This document shows, piece after piece, positions 1 to 12,702 of a stretch of DNA of 64,000 nt. The translations under genes and the position numbers were made by a program. Numbering within the stretch: position 1 is the stretch's first letter; the number at the start of each line of letters is the position of its first letter. The stretch is from Dryococelus australis (Eukaryota; Arthropoda; Insecta; Phasmatodea; Phasmatidae), in assembly GCA_029891345.1 (NCBI GenBank), contig CM056999.1:31926418-31990417 (forward strand). The letters are read 5' to 3'. Below the pieces are notes generated by a model. It ran no database searches. It had not been told where the DNA came from and saw only the letters and a program-made list of their open reading frames with translations.

Positions 1-16
1 GAGTAATCGACGTATA

Positions 17-249
17 GTCTGTTTGCGGTAAAGTGAGCACTTTTGAGGCCTCATTTACTTCTTTTCCTATCGTGCATTTCAAATCCTTCATCCACATTTA
101 AAATAAATATTGCCATATAAGTAATTAACAGTGTATATAGTTCACCTGACTTAAAAGTTAAGGTCTAAGATTACAATAAAATATATTTATTGACTATTGT
201 TCCAAATGAGAGGGCTTCAAAAAGAGCTAATTTTACCGTGAATGGCCTG
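17..249. mobile_element. MITE, family M1, degenerate copy
   Basis: The left end (gtctgtttgcggtaaagtga) and the inverted right end (ttttaccgtgaatggcctgg) match the termini of the better preserved copy at 48106-48339. TATA precedes the left end at 13-16. The interior is AT-rich without an open frame. Size (~233 bp) equals the other copy. The superfamily is not determined because no transposase is present. Confidence 0.7.
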
Positions 250-252
250 GTT

Positions 253-1080
253 TTAATGCTCTATCGTTTCGGCGAATTCAATACGTCGATCGAAACATCA
301 TTAGTGTCAAAAGAAGTGTGCTAAACCTAGTGTTGGCGGAGACGCGACAGGGATGACCAAGCGGCGGGACTAGATAGGATGGCGGCAGGCTGTTGACGGT
401 GTCCTGGGTGCATGGAGCTCGTGTCGTTCCCTCCGGCGCGTGGCAGCTGGTAGCACGCCGCACCTGTTCGCTGCGCTAGTGTCGCGTAGGCGGGGAGTGC
501 AGTTCCCACACTGCAGTGTGCACGCGGGGATCTGACTGCTGGGCCGTGCGTGTCGTGTAATGGGATCTCGCCTCCCGGCCTGATATCACCCGGACACGCA
601 GGCCACGCACGCGTGATAAGCCTCCGCCATTCCCCCCCCCCCCCCGGGTACCAACTGCCTCAACCCTCCGGACGGTGCTGATTGATGGCGGTCCCACGCA
701 GCAGGAGGAAGGTTTAAGGGGGGGAGAGACACCTGGCTCGCCCGGCCGAATGAAATGACCAGGGAATGCGGAGCTGGGAAGCCGAGGGGCTATATCGACA
801 CTGTTTCCCCATCTCACCTCCGTTCTGCCGGCTCATCCACTCACTCACTACCTCCGTTGCCAGACGCCCAACAGTTCCTGTGCGTGTTCCTCATTGTAAA
901 CCGTGGACCGTATCCGAATTGTCAGTATGCGTAGTATTGTTATAGATCGTGGACGCCGCGATGCGTGGTTGCCTACGCTCGAGGCGCCAGTCGAGCCACG
1001 AACTTCCTCACTGTGGTAGTGTATTTGTTAAAGGTAGTTCTCTGTAAAGTTAAATCTTTGAAATAAATATTTTTAAAATG
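253..1080. other. GC-rich, CpG-containing block without supported gene
   Basis: The part from about 330 to 1020 is clearly richer in G, C and CpG than its surroundings and contains a C homopolymer near 634. It could be a CpG-rich promoter or untranslated exon of a host gene, or an LTR-like piece of a retroelement. Short overlapping ORFs on the minus strand show no recognisable domain and look like by-products of the base composition. Confidence 0.4.
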
Positions 1081-1199
1081 GGACTACCCCCTACCTGCGT
1101 GTATTTTAGCATGCACACTTGACTGCCACGTGCTCTCTATAAAGTTGGTGACGATGTAGAGACTGTACTTCCATGTCTTAAAGCTGAATAAAAAATGTC

Positions 1200-1410
1200 A
1201 AGAAAACATTTGACATTACTAAAATTATTTCTTCCACTTTCTATTTTATGGATGTATGTAAGTGTTAGAATTAGCACGATTGTAAATTATTTACGCTTCT
1301 ATAGTAATTTTACAGTTTTACTTGACCGACACATGAATAGTGTGACCATGCCGATGGAAATGTAAATTTTACATATGGCGGAATCATGCAGAATGTCCAT
1401 ACAGGATGCT
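1200..1410 (+). repeat. Dispersed repeat R1, copy a
   Basis: This stretch aligns by eye with 8170-8350. Shared landmarks are ttttacagtt, cttgacc followed by catgaata, and aattttacatatgg. Both copies run in the same direction and neither has an open frame. Family unknown. Confidence 0.6.
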
Positions 1411-1928
1411 CTTTAGCAGGGTTTTCTAAAGTGCACACTTTACTCTGAACAGCTTTTAGGTACACGCACATAGTGCTAACTTGTCTTGGAAACTATTTTT
1501 CCATAATTCAACCCTTCGTACTACACCCGTGACACATTTTGGCGACATTAGCATGAATTACGAGAGAACAGAATTGTGTGTTGAATAAAGCGACGAACGT
1601 GTTACGATTGTTAGCTAAATCCTGTGCTGTTATGTACGAAAATAAGTAAAAGCTTGTCATGTTAAGCTAGCACTTGTGAAATCAGCCATTGAAAACCACA
1701 TTTTCCCATAACTACACCATGTATACCCAGTGCAGTAATATTGGCACACATTCTTCCAAGTTAGGTTGACAACGAATCAAGAAAATTAGTTCTTAGTCTT
1801 GGTGGTGTACTGAGAGACACAACCTGTCGTTAAAGTGTCGGCAAAGTGTCGGCAGATTGTCGGTCCGATACCTGTACTTTCGGCAACTGTCGTATAAATA
1901 CCAGAAGATAGACATCGGACAAAAGCGT
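1411..1928. other. Unassigned AT-rich sequence
   Basis: No open frame with a recognisable domain. Near 1835-1885 the short motif gtcggca/gtcggtc is repeated several times and recurs around 3490-3770, so this may belong to the same repeat complex as the tandem repeats downstream. Confidence 0.4.
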
Positions 1929-2700
1929 GATGTCTTTTTTGAGACAGATTGCTAGCCGTTGCGATAAAGATAAAGGCCCGGTGTATTATTTAAGACGACA
2001 GATTGATATCACCGAAAATATGTCGGCATGGTATGGCAGAGCAAACATGTTGCAAGCTTCTTAAAAATGATCCTGGGCCGATTCTCATACAGCATCTTTG
2101 TCTTTTCGGTAAGCTGGTCATCATCTTATTTATTCTCTCCCAGTAGCGTTTTCGAGACATGGCTCTTTATCACAATAAATATATAAATAAGATATTTTTT
2201 TTGCCGAAAAACTTTTGGAAAGTGTTTTGTATATGCATGATGTTAGCCAATTGTTAACATAATGTCTTTTTTTGAGACACAATGTTTGCCATTAGAAAAT
2301 ATACAATGGACCACTGTATTATTTAGGATAACGGATGGATATCACGTGAATTATGTCGCAGTGATTTCTCACAGTCAACCTGTCGCCAATGCCTCAAATA
2401 ATATCCTAGGCCAATGCCAATCCAGCTGTAGGTGGTCATCTTTTGTTCCCGTGCCCACCACCAGAGTGTGTGAAGGTCTCCAGCAGCTTTGTCTTTTCGG
2501 TAAGCTGGCCAACATCTTATTTATTCCGGAACAGTAACGTTTTCGAGAGAAGGCTCTTTATCACAATACAGATATTTATCTGATGTATTTTTGCCAATAA
2601 ACTGTTGGAAACTGTTTTGAAAAGGCAGGATGTTAGCTAGTTAATGGCATTATGTCTTTTTGAGACCGTGTTTTAACTGTTAGCATTTATTTTTTCAGGA
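1929..2700 (+). repeat. Tandem repeat, ~330-390 bp unit, about 2.2 copies
   Basis: Units begin at 1929, 2261 and 2651, each with atgtcttttttgagac. The block around ctttgtcttttcggtaagct occurs at about 2097 and 2490, and catcttatttattc follows in both. Spacing differs (332 and 390 bp) because of indels. An ORF over 2262-2537 lies wholly inside the repeat and is not regarded as a gene. Confidence 0.7.
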
Positions 2701-3111
2701 TTATATATGTGTCACATAGTAGCACATCGCATTTGTTTACTTTGCATTTTTTTTTTCATTTGTACATCCACCCGACAGATATATTAAATATTAACAAAAA
2801 GTATTTAGCTTGTAAGCCTCTGAATAAAGAGTTTTTATATAATTCGTGTTTAAAAATTTGTTGTTATATTGTCATGGCATGTACGCATTCGTTTATAAGA
2901 GTTTGTGTCATGATATATTTGAAATTACTGGAGAGTATCAGCAACTTAGCCCGCACTCGGCCAGCAAAAGATTTTCATACGATATAATGTGTAGAGAAGT
3001 AAATGAAAAGAATATATGCAAATAGGTAATAACAATTACTAAAATTTTAAATCGAAAAAATTAGAATTTTTTTTCATGGTTACACTGTTTTTTTTCTGGA
3101 CATCATACCGC
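2701..3111. other. Unassigned AT-rich sequence
   Basis: AT-rich with poly-T runs; the small open frame at 2709-2987 has low-complexity composition and no domain. I see nothing functional here. Confidence 0.4.
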
Positions 3112-3495
3112 TGCAAGCCCAGCATCGTAGCGACATCCAGCCATCGCAGGCCTCGCATCGTAGCTACATCCTGCCCTCACAGGCCTGGCATCGTAACGAC
3201 ATCCAGCTATCGCAGGCCCGGTATCTTAGCGACATCAATCCATCGCAGGTGCGGGATAACAATTTCCGTCCATCTCAGACCCGACATCGTAGCGACATCC
3301 AGCCTACGCAGGCCCCGCATGGTAATGACATCCATCTGTCGCAGGCCCGGCATCGTGGCAATCTCTACCGGTCGCAGGCCCGGCATCGTAACGACATCCA
3401 GCCATCGCAGGCCCGGCATTGTAGCGACATCCATCCATCGCAGGCCCGGCATCGTAACGACATTCAGCCGTCGAAGGCCCGGCAGTGTCGGTTAG
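3112..3495 (+). repeat. 33-bp minisatellite, about 11-12 copies
   Basis: The unit is close to cccggcatcgtaacgacatc plus cagccatcgcagg, 33 bp long. Because 33 is divisible by three, several frames stay open on both strands and give 11-residue peptide repeats. The four overlapping ORFs are a consequence of the repeat and not evidence for a protein. Confidence 0.88.
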
Positions 3496-3815
3496 CCGCC
3501 CGTCCATATTTTCATCGGACTGATTCCGGAACATGACATCGGGCCAGTATCGGCTGGCCGGAGTTTGTCGGCTAGCTTTTACCGGCCCGATTCTGGCCCG
3601 TACTTTTCGTGTATCTTGGACCGGAATTCATTTTGTATTTTGCTAGTAGCAGTACAGTGTATTTTTGACACTGTCGGCAAAAAGTCAGCCTCCAGTCCAT
3701 ATATCCATTGGGCCGATTCCAGAATATGACATCGGGCCAGTATCGGCTGGCCAGAGATTGTCGGCTAGCTCTTACCGATCCGATTCTGGCCCCGTATTTT
3801 CCTTGTTTGCTGGGA
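3487..3815 (+). repeat. 193-bp tandem duplication
   Basis: The block gacatcgggccagtatcggc followed by tggcc occurs at 3535 and again at 3728, a spacing of 193 bp. Each is followed by gtcggctagct and by cgattctggccc. It directly follows the 33-bp minisatellite and shares its GC-rich character. Confidence 0.8.
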
Positions 3816-4985
3816 TGGCTCCTAAAGTCTTGAGTTTTTATTTTCTTCACACAAGGGAACGAATTCGTATATTTTTAATACATTAATGTCCTTAGAATGT
3901 ATTTATTTTCACTTGGACGGTGTGTGAATTAAGTAAAACGGTCCTTTGCAATTTTAAATATTTCATGCAACGGATGGATACATATTGACAGAAAATTCGA
4001 TCTCGAGCATGGCTTTTTTAATCATGAACAGTCTATAGTAAAATATATCGTGGATTCTTCAGTGTTTACCAACCAATGTTGTAGAGGTCTATAAACACTT
4101 GGAATAGCTTATAAATTTTGAAAGAATTGTACCTAAACTTACAGACTATTTAACAACGCAAGCGATTCACGAGTGACAAATGTGACCTAAAAGAGTTTAC
4201 TTAGAGTCATATATTTCGTAAAAACTTACTGGTTTTTCAAAATGAGTTCTTTATGATATTCACAAAATGAGCTCAACTTAGTATAACTGAATATGGCGAC
4301 AGCAGAAAGATTGTAATTACACCCAGTTAGTAAGTAATTTTGTGCACTTGCCAATGACACAGCCTCTGTGAACTATACTGGGAATTCGGACCACTTCACA
4401 GGCGGGGCCAAGTATGGACATGTGTAAGTATACTTGAAGAGAATTCCTTCACGACCTTGGTATCGGGTATCGTTATTTCATCATCGTTAGCCAAGATACC
4501 AGATTTGTACATGCCCTTAAACAAAAACGCAGGTAACTTCGTAAATGAATGAAAACTGTTCACTCGAAAGTCAGGATTAATCAATCAACCCAGTGTTACG
4601 CTACCACCAAACATATTTAAGGATCAGATTTTGAATTTCAGTGTAGCTAACTCAATAAGGAATTCATTAAAACAGCGTGACATTTCAAAGTGCAGTGCAA
4701 AGTGTTTGTGTCCTCTTACGAAACGTAGATAATATTTCCGTCGAAGATTGAAATAAACGAGAAGTTACCGATATAACTAATGAGCCTACGTAACTTATTG
4801 TGTTAAAGTTCTTATAAAGTTGTATGGTAGGACGTCTCGTTGATAGCAATATCATTATAGATGGAACCAGGACCAAGTGCAATACTAATGAGACATTCAC
4901 AAATACACAGGTGCGTTATCTAGGTATGGAAACCAGGACCCCTTATAGCGTACCGTAAGTTCGCGTGCAATCTACTGCATACAGA
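3816..4985. other. Unassigned sequence
   Basis: No recognisable gene. Minus-strand open frames at 4396-4584 and 4685-4900 are short and have no motif I can place. Confidence 0.35.
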
Positions 4986-4989
4986 GGTA

Positions 4990-6130
4990 GGACTTGGAGC
5001 ATCAATTTCACCTGTCACAGTCTAGTTTTGGTAGACTAGGTTTACCAACCTCAAATATTTGCAGAGACGTTGTGGCTCACTTAAATCATGTTAGTTTATC
5101 GCCTACCAGCGCAGTATTCGTGTGCAGAATTTGTTGGAATCAAACTGACTGGTTCCCGAGATGTGGCATAAAAGCTTTATTTTCACATTTCATGCTATCG
5201 TTAAATAAAAGCCTAAAAACAGTATGTATGTATATCAAATGCTTCTAACAGATATCGCCACTATTTTGAAAAGCAGTGTTCTACATACGCAAAACATTTA
5301 AATTTACATCGCCTACTGTAGGACTACTTTTGTACATATTACTGTGGAAATCGGTTGATTGGTCCCGGATATGACATAAAGAATCCATTTGCTCATGTGG
5401 TGCTATCTTCGTTAATAAAGAACAACACGGTTATGTTTTGGCTCATTCTATGTTTGTCATATATGTATACTGCTACATAGTAAAAATTGTGAAATTGTTT
5501 GGGAGATATGAACTGCTAACCTAAAATGTGTACATGTGCGTTATTTTGAGAATATGCGACTACCTCCTTGAGTCACATACATTTACATTGACTACGAAAG
5601 TATAAATAATTGTGGCCTGAGTTTGGTGGTATCAGTTAATTTTTTCCCTAGATAGGACACGTGAGCTTAATTTTGCATGTGGTGTTATCTTCCAAAATGA
5701 CAGACAAATGAGTTTATGCATCAGCTTATTTAATAATTGTATACTAAGTCATCATAGTAAGTTAAGTTGAAATTCGTTACATTGTTTCATAGAGATAGCA
5801 TACTTTGCTATTTTGAAAATAAGTGTCTTGCCATCTAAAGATATAGTCTAAAAGTCTGCATGGCCTATCAGAGTGCTACTTGTGTACAACTTAATTAGGA
5901 ATCGACAAATTGTTTCCCGAGATATAACAAAACATTTCTATTCACTTAACAATATCTTACAAAATGGTGGGCGAAAGAGGATCTGTGTATACAATTTGAC
6001 TGGTGTAAAAGATAGCCATCATACAAAGTAAAGGTGAAAGTGGTTGGCGTGATCAAAAATACTAGACCATATATGGAGCGAGTATGGTGAAATTCGGTCC
6101 ACTCCTTTTATAGTTATTCTTGTGATTGCA
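4990..6130 (+). repeat. Array of ~280-bp units, family T290, copy 1
   Basis: A core resembling cccgagatatgacataaa recurs near 5157, 5367, 5649 and 5921. It is followed by a variant of gtgctatcttnnaaaatg and preceded by a variant of tttggtnggaatcggttnat. The end near 6090 (gagtatggtgaaattcggt) resembles the end of the larger array near 54200 (tctggtgaaattcggt). The units are more diverged than in copy 2. They behave like a tandem-repeat portion of a dispersed element. The family is unknown to me. Confidence 0.65.
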
Positions 6131-7986
6131 TAGGCCTATCTTTCCTTCAGAGAGTCGGCTCAAAAACTTTTCTTTCGTGAAATATTTAACACATATTAAG
6201 CAAACGGCTGAAAATGTCCAGAAAATAATTCGATAGTGCGCAAGATTTTATGACTAAAAGCATATTTCACTGTGCTGGTTGGTAAAAGTGTTTCATCTCC
6301 TCTGTTTGGCAACATTGTCCACTACAGTTAACCGCTCTCCCCTTCTCCTTCCTGTACATTTCCAACCTCACGCCACCCTCTTTCCTGTACAACTTTTATT
6401 TCCCGTCCAATAACAGACTCCTCCCTCCAGTACTCCCTCACGCGAGATTACAGCCGACAAGAAACTGTTACGTGACGGAAATCTTTCCCTCTCCTCGCCC
6501 TCCCGCCCATTGATTTACACCTCCTAGCTGAGAGCCTTGTCTGATACACTGCAATCTTAGAGTTTATTGAAGTCCGCCGCTATGCTCAGCCGGACATGCT
6601 GTCAGAGCGGCCAGCCGACCAGAAAATTGAATACATTTGACATAGTTCTCCCACGCCAACACCACTGTTTCTTCCTCTGCAGCTAAACGAGGCTTCGCGA
6701 GGACACCATCCTGCGGGGGGGAAAAATTAACACACATTTTGTAAAGCTTTTAGTGGAATTTTGTTTCTTTTAATTTATTGTCATTGTCCCGTTCATGTAA
6801 TGGCAGTGTAGATAACTATATTTTTATACTGCTTTAGTTGAACTGTAGCCTTTCAGATCTAATGTCTAAATCGCGTCGTTTTATGATAATCGCACGAAGT
6901 TTCTCCAGCAATTGATCAAATACAAAATCATATATTTTCCCTCTAAGTCACTGAATTTTTTAAGGCTTGCAATTCTGCAGCCAAAATAAAAATACTAACA
7001 TATTTACAATATAATACCTTCGATAACATCAAGAAGGCAAATTCGCCTGCATGGAAATGGAACGCGGAGAGATTATAGGGTAGAGCGCGCTTGCCAGCTG
7101 CCCAAGAGCAAATTTCAATCAATTAAGGGCCATTTTTTTTGCTAGACATGTAAAAAAAAACACGTGTCTTAATCTTATAGTTTGTGCAACTGTGTCATAA
7201 ATACGGGCGTTTAAAGACCATTATTCCTTTTTGAGACCAATACCGACCATAGTATATTATATTTTAAACATGTGTCCACGATCGTAGGCACTTTGATTGA
7301 ACATATTAATAAAACGAAGAAAAATTATAATTATATATATGTATACAACACATATATGTGTAACTGTGTGTGTTTGTGTGGAAGAACATCTATGTTGGAA
7401 AAATGTGTGTACAGAAACATCGTGTGTTTCTCCGACAGCACTACAAAGTTTAAATGTGAAGTACGTATATGACATCATCTAGTATAATTCACTTCTCATT
7501 GGGATAACACAAAACTAATGTGACCACTCGCCTCGTACTGCTGTTAACCGGGGATCGGTCTAAGTGCCGCCACTCCCGATTTTCATAATATTAGAATGAT
7601 GGCAGACGGTGTTGTTGGTCAGCGGGTTTCCCCCGTGTGCTTCCACCTCAACTGCATTTTGTCGCTGGGTCGTGTTTACTTCACTCCACCCTCATTGTCA
7701 ATAAATACCATGTCTACTAGACAAAGCCCAAATATCTACCAATGAAAGTGAAACACATAAACACTTTCAATTTCTGTTTTGTTTTTTTTTTTTTTCCAGG
7801 AAATTTTTCCCACTTGAGCACATTAGTTTATGCGGCCGTAACACCATTGCTTATATTTCAAACGATGGATTTATCTAAGGAAATAGACGGCAGGATTTGC
7901 CTAATCTATGAGTTAGAATGTGATATCTTATACGCGAAAGAAACACAGGAAATTATCCACACAGGACACGGTAGAGGCTGTTTCAA
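6131..7986. other. Unassigned sequence with pyrimidine-rich patch
   Basis: Between about 6300 and 6720 the plus strand is C/T-rich and more GC-rich than its neighbours, without a domain-bearing ORF. Around 7335-7410 there are short AT and GT simple repeats. The ORFs at 7257-7478 and 7742-8002 are low-complexity and not supported. Confidence 0.35.
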
Positions 7987-8040
7987 AGGCTGTTCAAGGT
8001 AAAGTGAGCACTTTTGAAATCAACCTTTCAAAAATGTCAC
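7987..8040 (+). mobile_element. Partial MITE M1 terminus
   Basis: The sequence aggctgttcaaggtaaagtg and the following agcacttttga match the terminal inverted repeat of the M1 MITEs at 17-249 and 48106-48339. No matching opposite end was found nearby, so this copy looks truncated. Confidence 0.55.
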
Positions 8041-8169
8041 CTGCATATAAACAAGTACACCGACTGGGGCGCGTGCCCAACTAAGTTGGCAATGGCGGAA
8101 GAAAGTAGTTCCAGGTTTAAACGTTGAATTAACAGTTCAGGTAAGATTTGTGAATACTAAACTTATAAT

Positions 8170-8350
8170 TATTATTTTCGGTTTTTTCCTCAAATGCATA
8201 CAGGTGTAAGAATGAACAAGTTTGTAATTTTTTTTCTAATTATTTTACAGTTTCCCTTGACCAATGCATGAATAAAGTGGTTAGGTCCACAACAATGTTA
8301 ATTTTACATATGGTCGAAGATGACACAATCTGCATACAAGTAGATCGTAA
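8170..8350 (+). repeat. Dispersed repeat R1, copy b
   Basis: Aligns with 1200-1410 over its length. Both copies lie about 1 to 1.2 kb or less downstream of an M1 MITE terminus, so the two may be parts of one older element. Confidence 0.55.
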
Positions 8351-9382
8351 GAATGGCTTTGGAAAGAGCTCAGTTCACCGCGGACAGCACACATCAGCAC
8401 ACTGGTAGCACACTGCTGCGAGTATTGGCAGAGTGTGGAGAGTTTGGCCGATTAGATTATTGCGCACTGTTCCGCAGGGCCAAACTCTGCTATTTAACTG
8501 TCTTGAGATATCCACTCACGAAACACGTCGCATTTAGACCTAAGAAACAATCGATGAAATTACTGCTGCCAATGATATCGGAAATGATTAAAAACATCTT
8601 GTAAAATATATATTAAAGAAATTAAATTATCAGTGACCTATTCAGCACATTGGAAGATTACGATCTTGAAGATAAAATGGTGCAATGTGACATAACCCAG
8701 ATACATCACCACATCAAACAATAATAATTGAGTAGCCATTTGAAAAAGCAGCTATATCCAAAAATATGCGGAATATAATACTGGTGTCCCTGGATTTTTT
8801 TGCTCCTTGGTTACGAACTAAACATTTAAAAAATGTGCAAAAATATTTAGAAACCCTGTAAAATATAGGACTAAAAGTGGGTCCAGTACCAAAAGAAGTT
8901 AAATCCATGTTCTTTACAGTTGCAGAAACATTTACATCCATCTGCAATATATACCATCGTTTTAAATCCTAATGGAAATGTGGATATATTAAATTTCAAG
9001 AAGGAAAAGAAGATATAGTTTTAGTTAACCATCGGGTTTATTTTCTTTAAACATTAATATATTTACCGCCATATATAATTACAGTTAGGCTACTGTAGAG
9101 GAGTAGTAGAACAGTATGTATTTCATTATTGTGAAAGTCTGAGATGGTAATATGTTGGTGACACTGGAGATAGCTGGTATCTTATCAACGTCATAGTTCT
9201 TATTGTAGGTTTACAGTTGCTTCGCGGTTAGGTTGAAGTATTTTCCACGAGTGTATTAGGATATGAAACTAATGAGATGAATGAGTATGAATGCACTGTT
9301 CACACACCTTCCAACAAGTCTAGGGAGAAGAGGCATTGTCCACAAACGTGAAAGAGTTACACTAGAAAGAAGTGAATGAGTG
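8351..9382. other. Unassigned AT-rich sequence
   Basis: No domain-bearing ORF, no inverted ends and no clear tandem structure seen. The ORFs at 8353-8604 and 8714-8947 carry no motif. Confidence 0.35.
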
Positions 9383-9626
9383 AAGAGATTTGGACGACTA
9401 TTAACAGCGAAGTTTTGAGAGTCGATGAGGGTGGTTTAGGTGAGTGTGAAGCAGCGCCGGAATGAAATGGCAGGGGAAATGGAAGATCCCCGAAAAAAAC
9501 CGCCTACCAGTGACATCATCCGGCACGATTCCCATTTGCGAAAATCCGGCGTGAACCGGCCGGGGATTGAACCCGTTTTGCCTTGGAGGTAGGCGAGCAG
9601 TCTAGCCACTCAGCCACCTTGGCCCC
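9383..9626 (-). mobile_element. tRNA-derived SINE, family S1
   Basis: Read on the minus strand it starts ggggccaaggtggctgagtg, an A-box-like head. It continues to a B-box-like gggttcaatccccgg, followed by a non-tRNA body with cggcgctgcttcacactca. Copies at 11710-11900 and 19479-19605 share this head or body. The head would support internal RNA polymerase III transcription by analogy with known tRNA-SINEs; activity is not shown. Confidence 0.8.
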
Positions 9627-11709
9627 AATTTCATGAGAATAACAAACTTTCCAATGCAATTTACGATAGTCAGTATCTTAGAGAGCACTGTAGTGTAATA
9701 TGTTCTATCGTACCTACAAACACAGTATGCACAAGCTAGGGACTGACTGTAACTATATATGATGTGGAAGGGAGAATACACTGATGAGAATATTATTTTT
9801 GTCTTGGGTGAAATCAATTTTTCCCACGTACATTGAATTCTGGATTTGAGTTTGAACTTGCCCGGCTCCACAGGACAGCAATGATTTAGCAGAAACGTAA
9901 AACAACTTAGATATGTTTACCAAGGATGGAATACTCGGGAACATCTCAGTTGCAACCAATCTCCGTAGGCTAGAAACAACATGCATAACACTGGGAAGAA
10001 CAGAATACAAAAATACCATTAGCTACAGAAAATGAAATACACACAGACACTTGAGAAAAACTAGTTATATTTAATTTGATGAAAAAGTTTGATTCTGACA
10101 TCATAAAATGAAAATCTGAAATGTGCAAATATTTTTTTGAAAACCATTGTAAGCTATAAGATAATTTTACTCGATGTGGACTTAACTAAACCTGTAGCCG
10201 TCTCGTACAAGTTTCTCTTATTATTTTTATATTAATGTCTTTAAAAGATTTCTTAGCTTCTTGCAAAAATTAAATTAAATTAACTTTCTTCCTCAAACCA
10301 ACTCAGTCGGGAAAACAAATTATATCGTGGCAGTACTCCGCAGGAAAATTAAGCAGATAAACTTCAACATTCTGTTATCCAAAATGGTGCAACGTTTGCC
10401 AATTGTATTTAAAAAATATTAAATGAAATCCCTGGTGACATCTTTTTGTAGAAATTCTAAAAAACACTTAGCGGAAAATACTAAGTTGGAACAACATCTT
10501 GTAGAATCTTCGTCGGCTGGTCCCACTGCATTCGCCTTAATATATACATATTTCACTCACAATGCTCTCGGGCCTGAGGTACGCTAATACAGTCCATATC
10601 GTACAACACGGAACATTCCGGTAGCTCAAACTTGAATCTAATTATAAACATCGTAGGTAGCGCGTGCGGACTCTATACTTGCAGTCCTATGCAGCGCTTC
10701 TTCGCCCCGTCAGGCAGTAAGCATGAGTGGTACATACCCGGCCAAATTAAAAATAAAATTAAAAATTCCTACCAGGTCGATGACCCACTAGGTCTCGATC
10801 TGCCTGGTGGAAACAAGATGGCTAGACGCCTTCTAAACTACATACTTTTAACACCTTCAAGCGTTGCGCCAATCACGAGAGGGCTGCATCATTTAAAATA
10901 CATGATGCCACGCGTACCTATGACAGTTAAATAACACATTCCTTTTTACAATTTAACCCACATACAATAACTTTTTAGTTGAAATTCTGAAAAACGTAAG
11001 ATCGTGATTAAAGGTAAATACACTTTCTGGCGTTATAATACCTTGCAATTAACAATAAACAATATTTCAGAAGTAAATAAAATGTAGCTGCCACAAATAA
11101 ACAACAAATAAATAGTTAAAGGTTACGTGATTACATACAGTGAAAAAATAAACTGAAATAACGGCAGCAGATAAATGCAGCTGGTTTTAAGGCGTTACAA
11201 CACCGAAACGGGATGAAAACAAACATACTCTTTCTCATATTTGTTATTTAGCTTACTTCCTGAAGGATTCAGGCGTGTGTCCCTGAAAACTCCTCAACAC
11301 ATTTGTTGTATGTCACTAGAATTACTAATGTAACCGACCATTATACTTCTCAAACATGCCGGATCCCTGTTTTTTTTTTTTTTTTGAGAATGGCGGTTGT
11401 TATATATTTTTTACTGCTATGTCATCGCTCAGAAACCATTCAACCCATTATAACGAAATCAGTTACTAGTCCGTTATTTTGTAAAAAAATTAATATCCCA
11501 AGTAGAAAATTCAGTTGGCTCACTTGTGCAAATCTGCTTATACACTAGCAGCCCACAAACAGTTTCCATAATCATTCAACCTCTGTATAATGCTCAGGCA
11601 GATTCTTGTGGCCCACATGTTGCCTCTTGATAGTTGTGTGCAGTAGTCACATCTGGGTTACTGTTTATATAACATCTATGTAAAAATACAATCTGTCCAT
11701 AAGCGGCCA
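9627..11709. other. Unassigned sequence
   Basis: No gene recognised. ORFs at 9753-10019 and 10632-10934 lack motifs. The stretch 10770-10820 contains a short inverted repeat (taccaggtcgatga and tcgatctgcctggt). Confidence 0.35.
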
Positions 11710-11900
11710 GGGGGCCACGGTGGCGTAGTGGTTAGACAACTCGCCGGCGGGGTCGTGCCGGACGGTGCCGCTGGTCGGTAGGTTTTCTCGGGGATCTCCC
11801 GCTTCCCCCGCTCTTGCATTCCGGCGCTGCTCCACACTCACCCCTCTTGAACCTCGTCGGCTCTCAAGACCTCGACGTTAAGAGCCGTCTAAATCTCTTC
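11710..11900 (+). mobile_element. tRNA-derived SINE, family S1, B-box deleted
   Basis: The head gggggccacggtggcgtagt is A-box-like. The body with ttccggcgctgctccacact and the tail with cgtctaaatctcttc match the minus-strand copy at 9383-9626. The segment that should hold the B box (gggttcaatcc) is missing, so this copy has an internal deletion. Confidence 0.75.
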
Positions 11901-12702
11901 ATAAGCGGTCAACTTCTGCGTAACCAACTGTATTCGAAGCATGCTAGCGCCATCAGTGGGGCATATGTGGCAGCAGTAGCCCACTGGCTTTCTGCTTCTG
12001 ACCTGCCGTAAGTTAACTAACCACTTGTCGTCAGTCAGCTGTTGGCTAGCTACTTGTGGCCCAGCTATTAACCACACGCATAGTAGCCTAGCTATTTGCT
12101 ACTTACAACCCCGTTAATATCCACTTGTGGCCCACTTAAAAGCAGTCTGCCATCCATTTTCAAAGCCAAAAAATAATTACGTTTTACCCAAATAAAAGTT
12201 TCTATTTTACTATCTTCATATAAGTTACATTCAGCTTTATTTCACAACTATTAAATTTCTTAGAGAGAGCCTGGAATTGAACTCTAGAATGTTAACAGCT
12301 ACAATACAATATATTCATGTGAAATATTTTAAGTTAATCCCAATACTTTTTCACATAATAGTTCCATTACTAGTTTTGCTAAGGACATAATTTATGTTAG
12401 TATTAATAGTCATTATCGAGATTTCTGTGTTTTGTTTAAAGACTAGTAATTTTTTGTCGAGCTACTTTCAGATGGTATTTAAAATGCAAAATAAAATATT
12501 TTTTTTTACCTGTTAAGCATCGCAGGTTTCCAGTCTAGAAATTATTTTTTCCTATTACTAGTAATGTTGCACGACAATTTTACTTCATACATGCATAAAA
12601 TAAAAAAAATCAAGTTAATTCACATATGCTGTTTGCTATTTTACAACAACATATAGTCGGAATTGCATAATGTTTCATGAAATTGTCAGTAAAATGCCCT
12701 CA
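11901..12702. other. Unassigned sequence with degenerate short repeats
   Basis: Phrases such as cacttgtggccca recur several times between 11600 and 12140 at irregular spacing, suggesting an old repeat. The rest is AT-rich without a gene. Confidence 0.35.

Noticed and set aside
278-817. Overlapping minus-strand ORFs in the GC-rich block
   Set aside because: Three frames are open because of high GC content and few stops. No domain, no codon pattern, and a C homopolymer interrupts them.
3207-3536. Four overlapping ORFs encoding 11-residue repeats
   Set aside because: They are produced by the 33-bp minisatellite in every frame.
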